The position numbers and the translations under genes were made by a program. A stretch of 64,000 bases of DNA. Origin: Halicephalobus mephisto. Taxonomy: Eukaryota > Nematoda > Chromadorea > Rhabditida > Panagrolaimidae. Where the stretch lies: the NCBI GenBank assembly GCA_009193035.1, contig SWDT01000050.1:62001-126000 (forward strand), written 5' to 3'. Positions 49,244 through 60,418 of this stretch are shown one piece after another (position 1 is the first letter of the stretch; every line of letters begins with the position of its first letter). The notes beneath the pieces were generated by a model, which was not told the DNA's origin, searched no databases, and saw only the letters and a list, made by a program, of their open reading frames with translations.

Positions 49244-50394
49244 CAGTTTATAAGTATAAAACGCGTTCAGATTCCACTTTTGTCTTTTCTCTACTGACCA
49301 CTGGTAACACGAATGAAAAAAGTCTAAAATATCGGATTGATTGAGTCACATGACATTCCACGGAAGCGAAAGTTCGGGTTTTCCATGTCTCGGGCTAAAG
49401 CAGGAGTGGTCTTTGAGTTCGGGAATTTTACACAAAAGCATAAAAACCGAGAAATGCTCAATAATCGATTACTGGGGTGAATAATGGAGGCGGTTCATAA
49501 ATTTAAAAAAACATATTTAAAAATAAAAAAAACATTTAAAAATTAAAAAAAAACATTAAAAAATTAAAAAAAAAACATATTTAAAAATACAAAAAAACAT
49601 TCAAAAATTAAAAATAAAAAAACATTCAAAAATTAAAAAAAAAACATTTAAAAATTAAAAATAAAAAAACATATTTAAAAATAAAAAAATAAAGAAATAT
49701 ATTTAAAAAATAAAAAAGAAACATATTCAAAAATTGAAAACTTCAAAAAATAAAAAAAATATTCAAAAAACTTCAAAAAATTATAAAAAAAGAAACATTC
49801 AAAAATTGAAAACTTCAAAAAATAAAAAAAATTTCAAAAAATGAAAAACATTTACAAATTAAAAATTTCGTTATTCAAAAATATATAAAAATCAATTTTT
49901 GTAAAAATATTCTCTATATAATAGTTTTATAAAAAATATTCTAAAAATAAAAAGTGGAATATCTTTAAAAAAGTTAAAATCATGCAAATTAAAAAAATTA
50001 AAATTAACTTTTCAAAAGTAGTAGTTATTTTATTTTTTATGTAAAAAATTAAAATTATTTTTATTTTTATAAAAAAATAGAATATTTTTAAAAATTATAA
50101 AAATGTATAAAAAGCAACTTTTTTGAATAAAATAATTTTATTTTTTGTGAAAAATTGAAATTATTTTTATTTTTATAAAAAAATAAAATATTTTTAAAAA
50201 TGCATAAAAAGCAACTTTTTTTAATAAAATAATTTTATTTTTTATGTAAAAAATTAAAATTATTTTTATTTTTATAAAAAAGTAGAATATTTTTAAAAAT
50301 GTATAAAAAGCAACTTTTTTGAATATAGTTATTTTTTTCTTATATAAAGATTTAACAATTTTCAATTTTATAAAAAATAAAAAAAATGGACAGT
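49244..50394. repeat. A/T satellites and probable promoter patch
   Basis: 49255-49460 is unique sequence, with GTCACATGAC at 49345-49354, and may be the promoter of the minus-strand gene just left of it. From 49500 to 49860 there are many imperfect copies of AACATTTAAAAATTAAAAA. From about 49990 to 50350 a roughly 85-100 base unit containing AAAAAGCAACTTTTTTGAAT recurs about four times. No gene. Confidence 0.65.
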
Positions 50395-50640
50395 GGCACG
50401 GGCAAAAATTTTGCTGAAAGACAAGGGTGCTCTATAGGACCGCATTCAATAGTCAAATGGAAGCGCTCACCACGCCAGTCAGATGACGACACTATTGGGG
50501 AACAGTCTGCACATTACAAATTGTTCTCCGTTAGCTGCTAGACAATTCGGAGGTTCGAGGAATGACAGACATCCATATTGCGCACTGTCTGTAAATGAAA
50601 TTTCTATGGTTAAAATTGTGAAATTCAGTTAGAGGACAAT
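50395..50640. other. Unique block of balanced composition, unidentified
   Basis: About 245 bases starting GGACAGTGGCACGGGC stand out from A/T satellite on both sides. No frame longer than about 40 codons and no tRNA- or snRNA-like signature. Origin unknown. Confidence 0.4.
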
Positions 50641-50654
50641 TGTTTCTTCAGGAC

Positions 50655-51700
50655 TGTTCCTCCCTCAGGGCACTCGATCCCTGGAGATTTTGGAGTTTTT
50701 AAACTTTAGATTAGTTATGATATTTTAGGCCAGTTTAGTAACAGTAAATATTGCTCTAATGAAGCAGGAAATAAGTTATAGAACAATAGATCCCTCAGGG
50801 CATTTGATCCCTGGAGATTTCGGAGTTTTTTTAAACTTTAGATTAGTTATGATATTTTAGGCCGGTTTAATAACAGTAAATATTGCTCTGGTGAAACAGA
50901 AAATAAGTTATAAAACAATAGATCCCTCAGGGCATTTGATCTCTGGAGATTTCGAAGTTTTTTTAAACTTCAGATTAGTTATGATATTTTAGGCCGGTTT
51001 AATAACAGTAAATATTGCTCTGGTGAAACAGAAAATAAGTTATAAAACTGCTCCTCCCTTGAGACATTTGATCTTTGGAGATTTTTAACTTTAGATGCGA
51101 CATTTTAGGCCAATTTAACAGCAGAAAATAAGTTATAAAACTGCTCTTCCTTTGGGATACTTGATCTCTGGCAATTTTTATGAACTTTGAAATTTAAAAA
51201 TTTAAACTTTAGATTATTCAAGTGATATTTAAAAAAACTAATTTAATAAAATAAAAAATAAGTCATACAATAGTTGATCCTTGAGAATTTTGAAGTTTTT
51301 TATTTTTAAATTTTTGAGGTTTTTTATTGTTTTAGTTTTAAAAAAATAATTTAAAAAATTTAAAAGTAAATTACAAAAAACAGATCCCCTGAGGTATTTG
51401 ATCCTTGAAAATTTTGAAGTTTTTTATTTTTAAATTTAAATTTTCGAATTACTAAGATTTTTGATTTTTAATTTTTTATTATTTTAGTTACAAAAAATCG
51501 ATCCAAAAAACTTAAAAAATAAATTCCCTGAGGCATTTGATCCTTCAGAATTGCACTGATTTCGAAATATTTTTTTTGTTATTTAATTGGGATTTTAGGT
51601 CATTTTTGTTATAAAAAACAATTTAAAAAAGAAAAATAACTTTAAAAATAATAAATTTCCCGAGACATTTATTCCATTATTTCATAAAGCTAGTTTTGAA
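50655..51700. repeat. About 130-base tandem repeat with CCCTCAGGGCATTTGATCCC core
   Basis: Cores lie near 50660, 50790, 50922, 51052 and 51146, then weaker ones near 51270, 51385 and 51520. The best units carry GGAGATTTCGGAG, TTTAGATTAGTTATGATATTTTAGG and AACAGTAAATATTGCTCTGG in fixed order. Later copies shrink and decay. The same core (GGCATTTGATCCC relatives) appears in the last 350 bases of the window. Confidence 0.8.
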
Positions 51701-52394
51701 GTTTTTCTTCTTAAGACCAGTCTTTCGAGTTACTTAAGTGTCATTTTAGGTCATTTCAGATACTAAAAAGAACCAGTCCAAAAAAAAGGTAAAAACGATC
51801 CCAACTTTATGAAATGAAAGACCAAATGTCACATGGGAATAACTGTCATACAACTATTCTCTCATTCTCAAAATAATTTCCAGAGTTAATTAATCAAAAT
51901 TCTTAATAATTTTAAAATCATAAAAATTGCTCTGGAAAAAAATAAAAAACTTTTAAAATTAAAAAAAATTAAAAAAATAGAAAATAAAAAAAAATAGAAA
52001 AAAAATAGAAAATTTTAAAAATTAAAAAAAAATAAAAATATTTTTATAAAATAAGAGATTAAATGCCGCAGGGGAGGGGCTGTCGTACAGATACGGAATT
52101 TGATTTTTGAGTAATTTAATAATTGTATTTTGAAATTAGAAAAATTTAAAATTCCTCAAAGTACTTGAAAAATGTTTAAAATTATCGAAATTAATCAATC
52201 AGATTTTTGTTTTAAATTGAAAAAAGATAAATTCGGATAAAATTTTCAGATAATTTTCAATTTATAAAAAACTTAAAAATTCCGGTTTCTGAGATGACAG
52301 ATGAAAAAAATTCGCGATGAAAAATTTCGAAATACAAGTCAAAAAACGCCTGTTTGGAGGATCCTATTGTACAAAAAAAATTTAACCTTTGGTC
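51701..52394. other. AT-rich stretch without genes
   Basis: Nothing coding. A small less AT-rich point (52062-52100, GCCGCAGGGGAGGGGC) has no recognisable structure. Confidence 0.6.
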
Positions 52395-52695
52395 CAGGAA
52401 CAGATATGAATCGTCATTATTAAGTTACAAATTTCGTCACAAATGTAAAATATTTATGAAAAATGTCTATTAAGTTACAAATTTCGTAAAAAATGTAAAA
52501 TATTTATGAAAAATGTCTACTAAGTTATAAATTTCGTCACAGATTTAAAATACTCATAAAAAATGTCTATTAAGTTACAAATTTCATCACAAATGTAAAA
52601 TATTTATGAAAAATGTCTATTAAGTTATAAATTTCGTCAAAAATGTAAAATACTCATAAAAAATGTCTACTATGAAGTTACAAATTTCGCAATTT
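52395..52695. repeat. About 54-base tandem repeat, six units
   Basis: The unit is built of AAGTTACAAATTTCGTCAC, AAATGTAAAATATTTATG and AAAAATGTCTATT. Six adjoining copies show small changes. Weaker single copies recur at 53210-53300 beyond the SINE-like insertion, so the insertion split the array. Confidence 0.85.
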
Positions 52696-52894
52696 TTACA
52701 GATCAAAAAATTAGTTTTTTTTGTAAAATTTGGAAAAATTTAGAAACTTCTTTGATTTTTGGAAACTTTCTTATTTTTTTCTGAATACTTCTAGAAGTCT
52801 CCAATGGAGTTCTGGAAGTTTCTAAAAATTTCTACAAAACTTGGAAAATTTCAGAATATCTTTAAACAAAAAAAAGCTTAATTTTTGATCTAAT

Positions 52895-53178
52895 TCACGA
52901 GACCCGGGCTCGATTCCCGACCGAAGACCGGCAGCTAGAAGTCTAGCCCGAAAGCTGCTTGTAGGCTAAAGAAGCGAAGTCCTCTGCATATCTCTCATTA
53001 GAGGCCCGGTCGACCAAAAACAAGCTAGATGATAAGAAGAATCCCAAGGTCCTAAGAACAGAAGGCTCGCACCCACGCACGCACCGATGGATGAGTTGGA
53101 TCAAAGGTACAAAGGTTTAACTTTAGTATTGTTTGTGAACTTTGAATGTGCGATGTGGGAATAAATAGAATAAAATAG
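52895..53178 (+). mobile_element. SINE-like retroelement with target-site duplication
   Basis: A 284-base balanced-composition insert is flanked by AATTTTTGATCTAAT (52880-52894) and AATTTTGATCTAAT (53179-53192), a target-site duplication of about 14 bases. Near its left end GGGCTCGATTCCCGACC looks like a tRNA TΨC arm/B box. At its right end the tail is a short AATA-rich run (AATAAATAGAATAAAATAG). Head, length, tail and duplication fit a tRNA-derived SINE truncated at its 5' end; a 5'-truncated LINE tail is the alternative. Confidence 0.75.
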
Positions 53179-53745
53179 AATTTTGATCTAATAAGAAATG
53201 GAAATCGTCACTATTAAGTTAGAAATTTCGTGAAAAATGCCAAATATTCATGGAAAATTTCACGATTGTGTTACATTTTAGTTATATTTCGCAATTGTTA
53301 CAGATCAAAAAGTTAGTTTTTTGTGTATATTGATTACTTTGGGGATCATGAGCAAAGTTGTCGATTTTCGGACCAATTTCGAATTAATTCAATCCGGACA
53401 TCGAGAAATTGGAACTTAAATCCAATTAATTCTAGTTTGAAAATCGAGGATTTCGAAATGATTTAATTTTGCGAAAATTCATGTTAATATTGAATATGTA
53501 CTTTGTGGTGGGGTTCTCGCAGCGAAAAATTACTAATAAATAAATCCTAAAAAAAGTTGTCAATTTTCGAATAAATCCAAATTCAGAAATCACGAGATTC
53601 AAATTCGAACTGGCTCAAGTTCGAAAATTCCGAAAATTCGACAACTTTCGTCATGAAACATTTGTGCCCCAATTTTAACGATTTTTATTTTAAAAAGTTT
53701 CGAAATTTTAAAAATAAAAATAATTTTTTATATAGAATTTTAAAA
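53179..53745. other. AT-rich spacer with repeat relics
   Basis: Contains copies of the 54-base repeat, then TTCGAATT-rich low-complexity DNA. Near 53510-53550 a short patch (TGTGGTGGGGTTCTCGCAGCG with an AATAAATAAAT end) may be the 3' tip of a second retroelement. Confidence 0.4.
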
Positions 53746-53749
53746 ACAA

Positions 53750-53781
53750 GCGAAGCAGCCCGCCTTCGGCGGGCTCTTTGC
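53750..53781 (-). mobile_element. Hairpin, possible Helitron 3' terminus
   Basis: A perfect 8-base stem AGCCCGCC/GGCGGGCT (53757-53764 with 53768-53775) closes a TTC loop and extends with one bulge through GCGAAG/CTTTGC. It lies on the 3' side of the minus-strand Helitron remnant at the distance expected for a terminal hairpin. The usual CTRR end is not evident after it, so this is an inference from position and shape. Confidence 0.45.
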
Positions 53782-53937
53782 TCTTGGAATCTGCCGTTTT
53801 GATTGTTTTGGATATTTTTAATTCGTTTAAAAATTATATACATCTATTCATATTTTAAAACCTTGAAAATAGTAACACAATATATATATATATTAAAATC
53901 TACAATAATTCTTTATAAACTACATTATTAGGATTTT

Positions 53938-55401
53938 CTCTTTTGGGACTCAAATTTTTAAATCTTCTCTATTACGTATTCTAGGGCAAGCCACATATAG
54001 TTGGTTGTGGGAGAAGATTGGAATGGGTAGATATAAACCTATTCTATTAAAAGTTTGGCCTTCACTTTTGTTAATAACTATAGTGAAAGCTAATCTTGTT
54101 GGGAATTACCTATGCTTTAAACGAAATAATGAATTGTCTTCTCCTACGGAAAAGGTGATGCGCAAGATCAATATGCACTGATCTTTATTATTAGCAATTG
54201 CAATTTTACATCCTAAAATATATTTATCCATATATTGTATAGTCAGCCTGGTACCATTGTACAGACCCTTACTAACATGTAAATCATGAAGCTTCTCTGT
54301 AGCTCCTTTTTTGAGATGCAGGTCATATGATGAATATCTTGCAGGTATCAAGCTGTTAAGAAATTTAATAGTAAGATCATTATCAATTTGATCATTACGT
54401 TCAGGTTTATCCATACTTTCAAGTTTTCGTGTCCTCAGGAAGATTGTCCAAGAACTTATTATTAATTTCTATCCAGCTTGCTTTAATAAAACAGAAGATA
54501 GCCTATTCTGGCGTTTAGCCCGAGATTTTTTTCTGTAATAATGTCTTTCATCATTTTAAATGATTTAGCATAGACATTATTCTCATTCAACAAATGCGCC
54601 AAAGTAGTTATAACGAAAAATAAGAAAGTATCATTGCCTAGATGACCTAATCGCCCACGATCAGCTTCATTTGAATTTAAGAAGTAGAGCTGAAGATACT
54701 TCGGGAAAATATCATCATTCAACTGTCATCACCAGATAATAGATTTGGCCATGAAGTTTAAAAATAGACCATGATTTCTTGAAAAGTCTAATTTCGCCAG
54801 CAGAAATATTATGGCAAAAGCATTTTCGTATCTTCTAATATTCTTTCTGAGATTTTCTGCATAGACATGATCATCTTCAAGAAATATCATTAGTTTGAGG
54901 GCAAGTAGATATACCAAGATTGACTTGATCAAACCTTATTTGAGATTTTTCTTGCTCAAAGTGGAAGTGACGTGTATGATAACAGATACATTCGATATCC
55001 GTAGCATCCAACGAATTCCACATTGAAAGAGTAAAGTCATCATCAAAAATAGCTACTTTCGGTTTCATAGATTTCTGAAAGGATTTTAATATTATTTACT
55101 TTAATAATATATAAACTTACCTATATATTTATTTGTCTCTGCAGGAGGTAGTCTGCTCTTTCTGGTTCCGAAAGGCAATCATATCTTCTTCGTCTAATGC
55201 GTTGGTTTTGAAAGCATTGTAAGCGTTGCTATCATCCGAGCGCCAGTAGTAATTTTGCCTACCCGTGATGGAATGAATTCGTGGACGATCTCTTCGTATA
55301 GGAATAACAGAGGTACCAACTACTGCTTCATCATTTATCAGTACTTTAACACAATAACAGATGCGCAAAAGTAAATAAAACCAACATTCGCACAGCACCA
55401 A
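53938..55401 (-). pseudogene. Helitron Rep/helicase gene remnant
   Basis: Minus strand, N to C. 55068-54729 and 54722-54483 hold pieces of the Helitron N-terminal region (LRKNIRRYENAFAI, then KYLQLYFLNSNEADRGRLG, then LAHLLNENNVYAKSFKMMKD; family NIRxYNxxFxM, FLQIYFxDN, LHENNPYVxSFK). Then at 54414-54106 and, frame-shifted, to about 53938 comes the end of the PIF1-like helicase (LIPARYSSYDLHLKKGA, AFTIVINKSEGQTF, YLPIPIFSHNQLYVA). The replication-initiator (HUH) core and most of the helicase are gone between 54483 and 54414. Stops and frameshifts show decay. 55401-55129 may be the 5' part of the same ORF. Helitrons move by rolling-circle replication; this copy cannot act on its own. Confidence 0.8.
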
Positions 55402-56632
55402 TTACGAAATTACCTGCGCATAAATTACGAAACAAATATTGCGAAAAATTAAAATCAATGCGCAAGTTACTGTAGTTCTCATGAGATCCCTGATATTCGC
55501 GTCGAGACAATTTCATAACAACGCCCATTTCCGCTCTTTATAATATATGATTATTTTAAGTAAATTTTTATTTTTTTATGAAATTTCAAAATAAAATTTT
55601 AGATATTTTTAGAATTCAGAATTCTAAAGGTCAAAATAGATTTTAACATCAGATTCAGGATTTACGAGTTCGATTATTATATTTTAGATATTTTTTGTTC
55701 AGTTTTAACTGCAGAATTGGAAAATAAATGTCTAGGACACAAATAGCTGGAATATAAAGGTCATGTAATCAATTTTAGACATTTTTAAATTTGAACAATA
55801 AATATTTAGAATAAGATATTCGAATCTATAAATTCTGAATCTGAAACTAGAATCCTAGATTCTGAAAATAAAATATTGATCTTCATGTGAAATTTATACA
55901 ATACAGGTTCGACTATGTTATTATAAGCGCTTTTTGTTCAATTCTAACTGCAGAATTGGAAAATAAATGTCTGGGACACAAGCGTCGCAGTTCGACTTTG
56001 GACAATGTGAAACCGAATCATGACACGTGTATTAATCTCAAAGTTCTATTTTGACTTTAGAAAATAAAAAAAAATAATATTTATTATAAAATTCTAGAAT
56101 CTTCGAAAATTAAAAAAGCTTCTAGAATCTAATGTGAAACTTTTGAAATTGAATAAAAAGTTTTAAAATTTTAAATTCCACGATTTTTCTAGAATTTAAT
56201 AACTGTTTCTAAAATATTCGAAAATTTCATTAAAATTTTCGGAGTTTTCTAAAATTTTATGAAATTTCTGGAGGGCTTCAGAATCGAATGCAAAATTTCT
56301 GAGCTTTGTAAAATTCAGTAAAAAATCCAGAAAATTTCCAAAATCTTTCAAAACACTAAATTTTAAAAATTATTATAAATTTTAAATTTTCTAGAATTTT
56401 CAAAAATTAAAAAAAGTTTTAAAAAATGAAGATTTTTTGAAATTAATAAACAATTCTGAAAATTTCTGAAATTATAAAAATAAATTTTTCAAAATTTGCA
56501 AAAATTTAAAAAACATTAAAAATATTAAAAAATTTCTAGAATCTTTCGAAATAAAAAGTTTTAAAAATTCATCGAAATTTTTATAATTCATTAAAAATTA
56601 CAAAATTGTAAAATTTTTATTAAAATTTTAAA
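55402..56632. other. AT-rich stretch with a direct repeat
   Basis: A direct repeat of about 55 bases lies near 55687 and 55946 (both contain AACTGCAGAATTGGAAAATA and then TGTCT(A/G)GGACACAA). One unit of the dispersed repeat lies at 55430-55560. No gene seen. Confidence 0.6.
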
Positions 56633-57436
56633 GGGGGGGTAAAAGATCCGGCCCCAAAATTTTGAACGCGCGTTTAGCGCTCTCGTGTCGAGACACTAAA
56701 TTTGCAGCTTTTTGCTTTCCAATGTGCTTGGTTGATTTCTATCTAAAATCACCCGTTTTCTCTATATTCTTCATCTTTTTCCTCTTTCCACCTTTGGCCT
56801 TACTATAATACTCATTCCTCGACTACAACTCGTTCGCTAGCCTCCGTCGCTCGACGAGTTTCATTATATCTGAGTGCCGCTATCATTGTTCGGCACTCCA
56901 TGTCGGATCGACTAAAAAATAACCTTTTGGGACGACAGCAGATGCAGACTTTATGAAAACTCTCGAGAAAAGAGGTGAAATTCCCAAACTTCAAATGTTC
57001 TATGTCATCAAGAAAAGTTTTTTTGGACTATTTTCAATATAGTTTGGAATTCGAGTGATCCCGAGTCTATTCTAGGCCTATTTGGATCAAGGTACGAATG
57101 ACAACAAGATAAGACGTGGGAAAATTTCTTGTCCAACAATGTTGTATTCGACAAATGTAGGTAATGCGTAAAATTTCTGGCTAACCATTCATAGATATTT
57201 TGGATATGAAGGAAAAAAGAAAAAATATGTTCCAAAAAGACCTGGACATCTCCACCTGAAAACTCTAAGGAATAATACAGATGACGGAGGAAAAAGCCAT
57301 GTTTTGAACTGAGTCACACATTTTAGATAGAAATCAACCAAGCACATTGGAAAGCAAAAAGCTGCAAATTTAGTGTCTCGATACGAGAGCGCTAAACGCG
57401 CGTTCAAAATTTTGGGGCCGGATCTTTCACCCCCCC
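56633..57436. mobile_element. Non-autonomous DNA transposon with 117-base terminal inverted repeats
   Basis: The 804-base element begins GGGGGGGTAAAAGATCCGGC and ends with the inverted equivalent. Its left arm (56633-56749) and right arm (57320-57436) match over about 117 bases with only a few changes (such as GTAAAAG/GTGAAAG and TCGTGTCGAG/TCGTATCGAG). Both flanks read TTTAAA, either a target duplication or a palindromic site. The interior has no transposase. Minus-strand frames at 56812-56994 and 57008-57235 are short and match nothing. High arm identity suggests fairly recent movement. Confidence 0.88.
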
Positions 57437-57855
57437 TTTAAAAATTAAAAAATTGTGGAATTTTTATTAAAATTTTAAAAATTTAGATTTTAGTGAGAAT
57501 TTTCGAAATTATCTGTTTTGCTGAAAATTTGTATTAAAAAACAATTTGAATTTATTTTTTGCAGTGGTATTTGTTTGAACATACTTTTACTTCCAAGAGC
57601 AATTCGCAATTTTGTTCTTGAGTAAAAAAAAGTCTGTTCAATAACTGGTCCGAAAAAATCGAAGTTTTTTTAAAAATTATAAAAAATAAAATTTGTTTCT
57701 AAATTTGGGAATTTAGTTAATGAACAAGAATATGGAGTAATCTTTGGCCTAAAATCCGGTTTTTCTCGGATCCAGAGGTAAAGTGGAAAAACGGTCAACG
57801 AAGGCCGTACGGACAAATTTGAAAAAAAAGAAAAACGACTTCAAAAGGACATTAG
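57437..57855. other. AT-rich spacer
   Basis: No gene or clear repeat seen between the inverted-repeat element and the minisatellite. Confidence 0.55.
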
Positions 57856-58430
57856 TCAAGGCGAAAACCGGCTGTATGGCAGTTCCTGCCCAATGGCAGT
57901 TTTTTTCCAGTGCAAGTTCCTCCCCAGCGACATTTGCCCCCCATCGATAATTTCTTCCCAGTGGCAGTTCTTATCTAATGAAAATTTCTTCCTAATAGCA
58001 GTTCTTACCCAGTGGAAATTCCTCCCCAGCGACATTTGTTTCCCATCGATAATTTCTTCCCAGTGGCAGTTCTTATCTAATGAGAATTTCTTCCTAATAG
58101 CAGTTCTTACCCAATGAAAGTTCCTCCTCGATGACATTTGTTCCCCATCGATAATTTCTTCCTAGTAGCAGTTCTTACCCAATGAAAGTTCCTCCCCAGC
58201 GACATTTGCCCCCATCGATAATTTCTTCCTAATGGCAGTTCTTACCTAATGAGAATTTCTTCCCAGTAATAATTCCTCGCAAGCAATATTTGTTCTCCAG
58301 CGACAATTTCTCCCTGATGGCAATTTTTTCCAGTAGTAGTAGCTCCCTTCATCGACAATTTTTAATCAGTAACAGTTCCTCCTCCATTGATAATTCTTCC
58401 CTGATGTCGATTTTTCCATATTCTTAATTT
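57856..58430. repeat. Complex minisatellite of CAGTTCTTACCCAATG-type subunits
   Basis: Subunits of about 18-22 bases (TTCCTCCCCAGCGACATTTG, CCATCGATAATTTCTTCC, CAGTGGCAGTTCTTATC, TAATGAAAATTTCTTCC) are ordered into a higher-order unit of about 110-125 bases repeated four times, then degenerate. Because the unit lacks stops, both strands read open for 75-93 codons at 57856-58137. The repetition itself explains these ORFs. Confidence 0.85.
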
Positions 58431-58860
58431 CTTCTTTATGGCAGTTTCTCTCTCATCGACAATTCTTCCCCGATGCCGATTTTTCTTCAATGATAATTCT
58501 TCCCCGATGGCGGTTTTTCTTCAATGATAATTCTTCCCCGATGCCGATTTTTCTTCAATGATAATTCTTCCCCGATGGCGGTTTTTCTTCAATGATAATT
58601 CTTCCCCGATGCCGATTTTCCTTCAATGATAATTCTTCCCCGATGGCGGTTTTTCTTCAATGATAATTCTTCCCCGATGCCGATTTTCCTTCAACGACAA
58701 TTCTTCCCCGATGCCGATTTTTCTTCAATGATAATTCTTCTCTAATGCCGATTTTTCTTCAACGACAATTCTTCTCCAATGCCGATTTTTCTTCAATGAT
58801 AATTCTTCCCCGATGGCGGTTTTTCTTCAACGACGAATGCTCCTCTTGGACTCGCATTAA
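58431..58860. repeat. 34-base minisatellite, about twelve units
   Basis: The unit is TTCTTCCCCGATGCCGATTT plus TTCTTCAATGATAA. GATGGCGG and GATGCCGA variants alternate regularly through the middle of the array, showing a 68-base higher-order period. Confidence 0.9.
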
Positions 58861-59588
58861 TTTCGAAATTCTTTTTTAAATCAGTATTATTCTTACAACT
58901 GAAATATTAAATTAATTTAACTATCAGAAAAACTATATAAAAACGAAAGAAATTATATCTTACGAAATAGGGGAACAACTATCACAACCTGAGGAACCAT
59001 TTTCGTTCTTGTCAATTAGACCGTAGATTTTTTTTGGGTAACGAGGATTTAGATAAAGTGATTTTATTTTTTTCACAAATAACATTTTAAAATTGAGGAA
59101 TTTTACAAATTAAAAGAATAAAATTTATTCGAAAATGTCTCGACACGAATTTTCCAAACTTTTTAGAATCTTCGAATTCAGATAATTCCAGAAGTTTTTA
59201 CTGAATTTTAGGATATTCTAGAATCATAAAAAATTTCAAATAATTTCGAAATCTCAGAAAAATTTCAAAATTTAAATGAAATTTTGGAAAATTTCGACAA
59301 TTTAAAAAATTTGTCAAAATTTTCAGAATTTCATTTAAATTTAAAAATTTTTAGAATTTTATCAATTTAAAAAATTTAAATAAAATTCTGAAAATTTTAA
59401 AAATTTGATGAAATTCTGAAAATTCTAAAAATTTTAAAATTTAAATAAAATTCTGAAAATTTTGACAATGAAAAAAGTGCAAAATTTAAAGAAATTTAAA
59501 AATTAGCCATGCATGCGGAAAGAAAATATCCTTATGAATGATCAAAAGTTTCTTTGCTGTTGTCACGAGATGAGATTGACTATGACAG
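58861..59588. other. AT-rich stretch, nothing recognised
   Basis: Low-complexity A/T DNA. A short unique part at 59505-59588 precedes the possible exon described next. Confidence 0.55.
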
Positions 59589-59773
59589 TTTCATCACAGA
59601 AACTTTTCTAGCCGAAGTATCGTGTGTATACAGTTAGCGAGAACCCATTAGATTTCCCCGATTTATTTCTCAAATGGATCTTGGAGCATTTACGACGATT
59701 GGACCTTCTACATTTGATTTATTTCAGTAACGACTTATACGATTCATCTGTGGAAGATTCAGAAGGCAATAAG
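59589..59773 (+). CDS. Possible isolated exon, function unknown
   Basis: An open segment between an acceptor-like TGACAG and a weak donor AAG|GTCGAA encodes about 61 residues including SENPLDFPDLFLKWILEHLR and LIYFSNDLYDSSVED. Its balanced composition stands out from satellite DNA. No start codon, no partner exon found, and it does not resemble the Lon N-terminus that begins 650 bases later. Confidence 0.25.
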
Positions 59774-60418
59774 GTCGAAATTTTAATTTTCAAATCCAAA
59801 AAATTAAATTATTTTATTTTTAAAGTTAAAAAAAATTAAAATTGTTTTATTTTTTATTTTTAAATTTAGGAAATGTTAGAATTGTTTTATTTTTAAATCC
59901 AAAAAAATTAAATTGTTTTATTTTTTATTTTTAAAGTTAAAAAAATTGAAATTATTTTATTTTTAAATTTAAAAAAATTAAATTTTCTTATTTTTAAAGT
60001 TAAAAAAATTAAATTATTTTATTTTTAAATTTAAAAAAATTAAATTTTTTTATTTTTAAAGTACAATTAAAAAAAATAAAAGTAGTTTTAATTGTGATTT
60101 TTAAATTTAAAAAAGTTGAAATTGTTTTAATTCAAATTTTTAAATTTTAAATTGTTGAATATAAATTTTGATTTTAATTTTTTTAAATTTTAATTTTTGA
60201 ATAATAAAAAAAGAAAAAAATTTTTGAAAATTGTCTTATAAATGGTCAAAACTGTCCTTGAAACACAAAAGATGTAGTCTAGTGTTGTGTCTGATTTTCT
60301 GTTCGATGAAAACTTTCATTATCAGAAATTTCTCGAACTGATTTGTTTTTCTCTAAAATTAAAAAAATTAATTTTTTTAAATTTTCAAAGAAATTAATTT
60401 TTTTAAATTTTCAAAAAT

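Noticed and set aside
52900..52930. tRNA gene suggested by GGGCTCGATTCCCGACC
   Set aside because: Only a T-arm/B-box is present; no acceptor, D or anticodon arms can be folded around it, and the block lies inside a TSD-flanked insertion.
57856..58137. A 93-residue protein on the minus strand and a 74-residue one on the plus strand
   Set aside because: Both are products of a stop-free tandem repeat unit; no splice, start context or non-repetitive content.
60240..60340. C/D box snoRNA near GATGAAAA and CTGA words
   Set aside because: Spacing is too short and no terminal stem pairs the two boxes.
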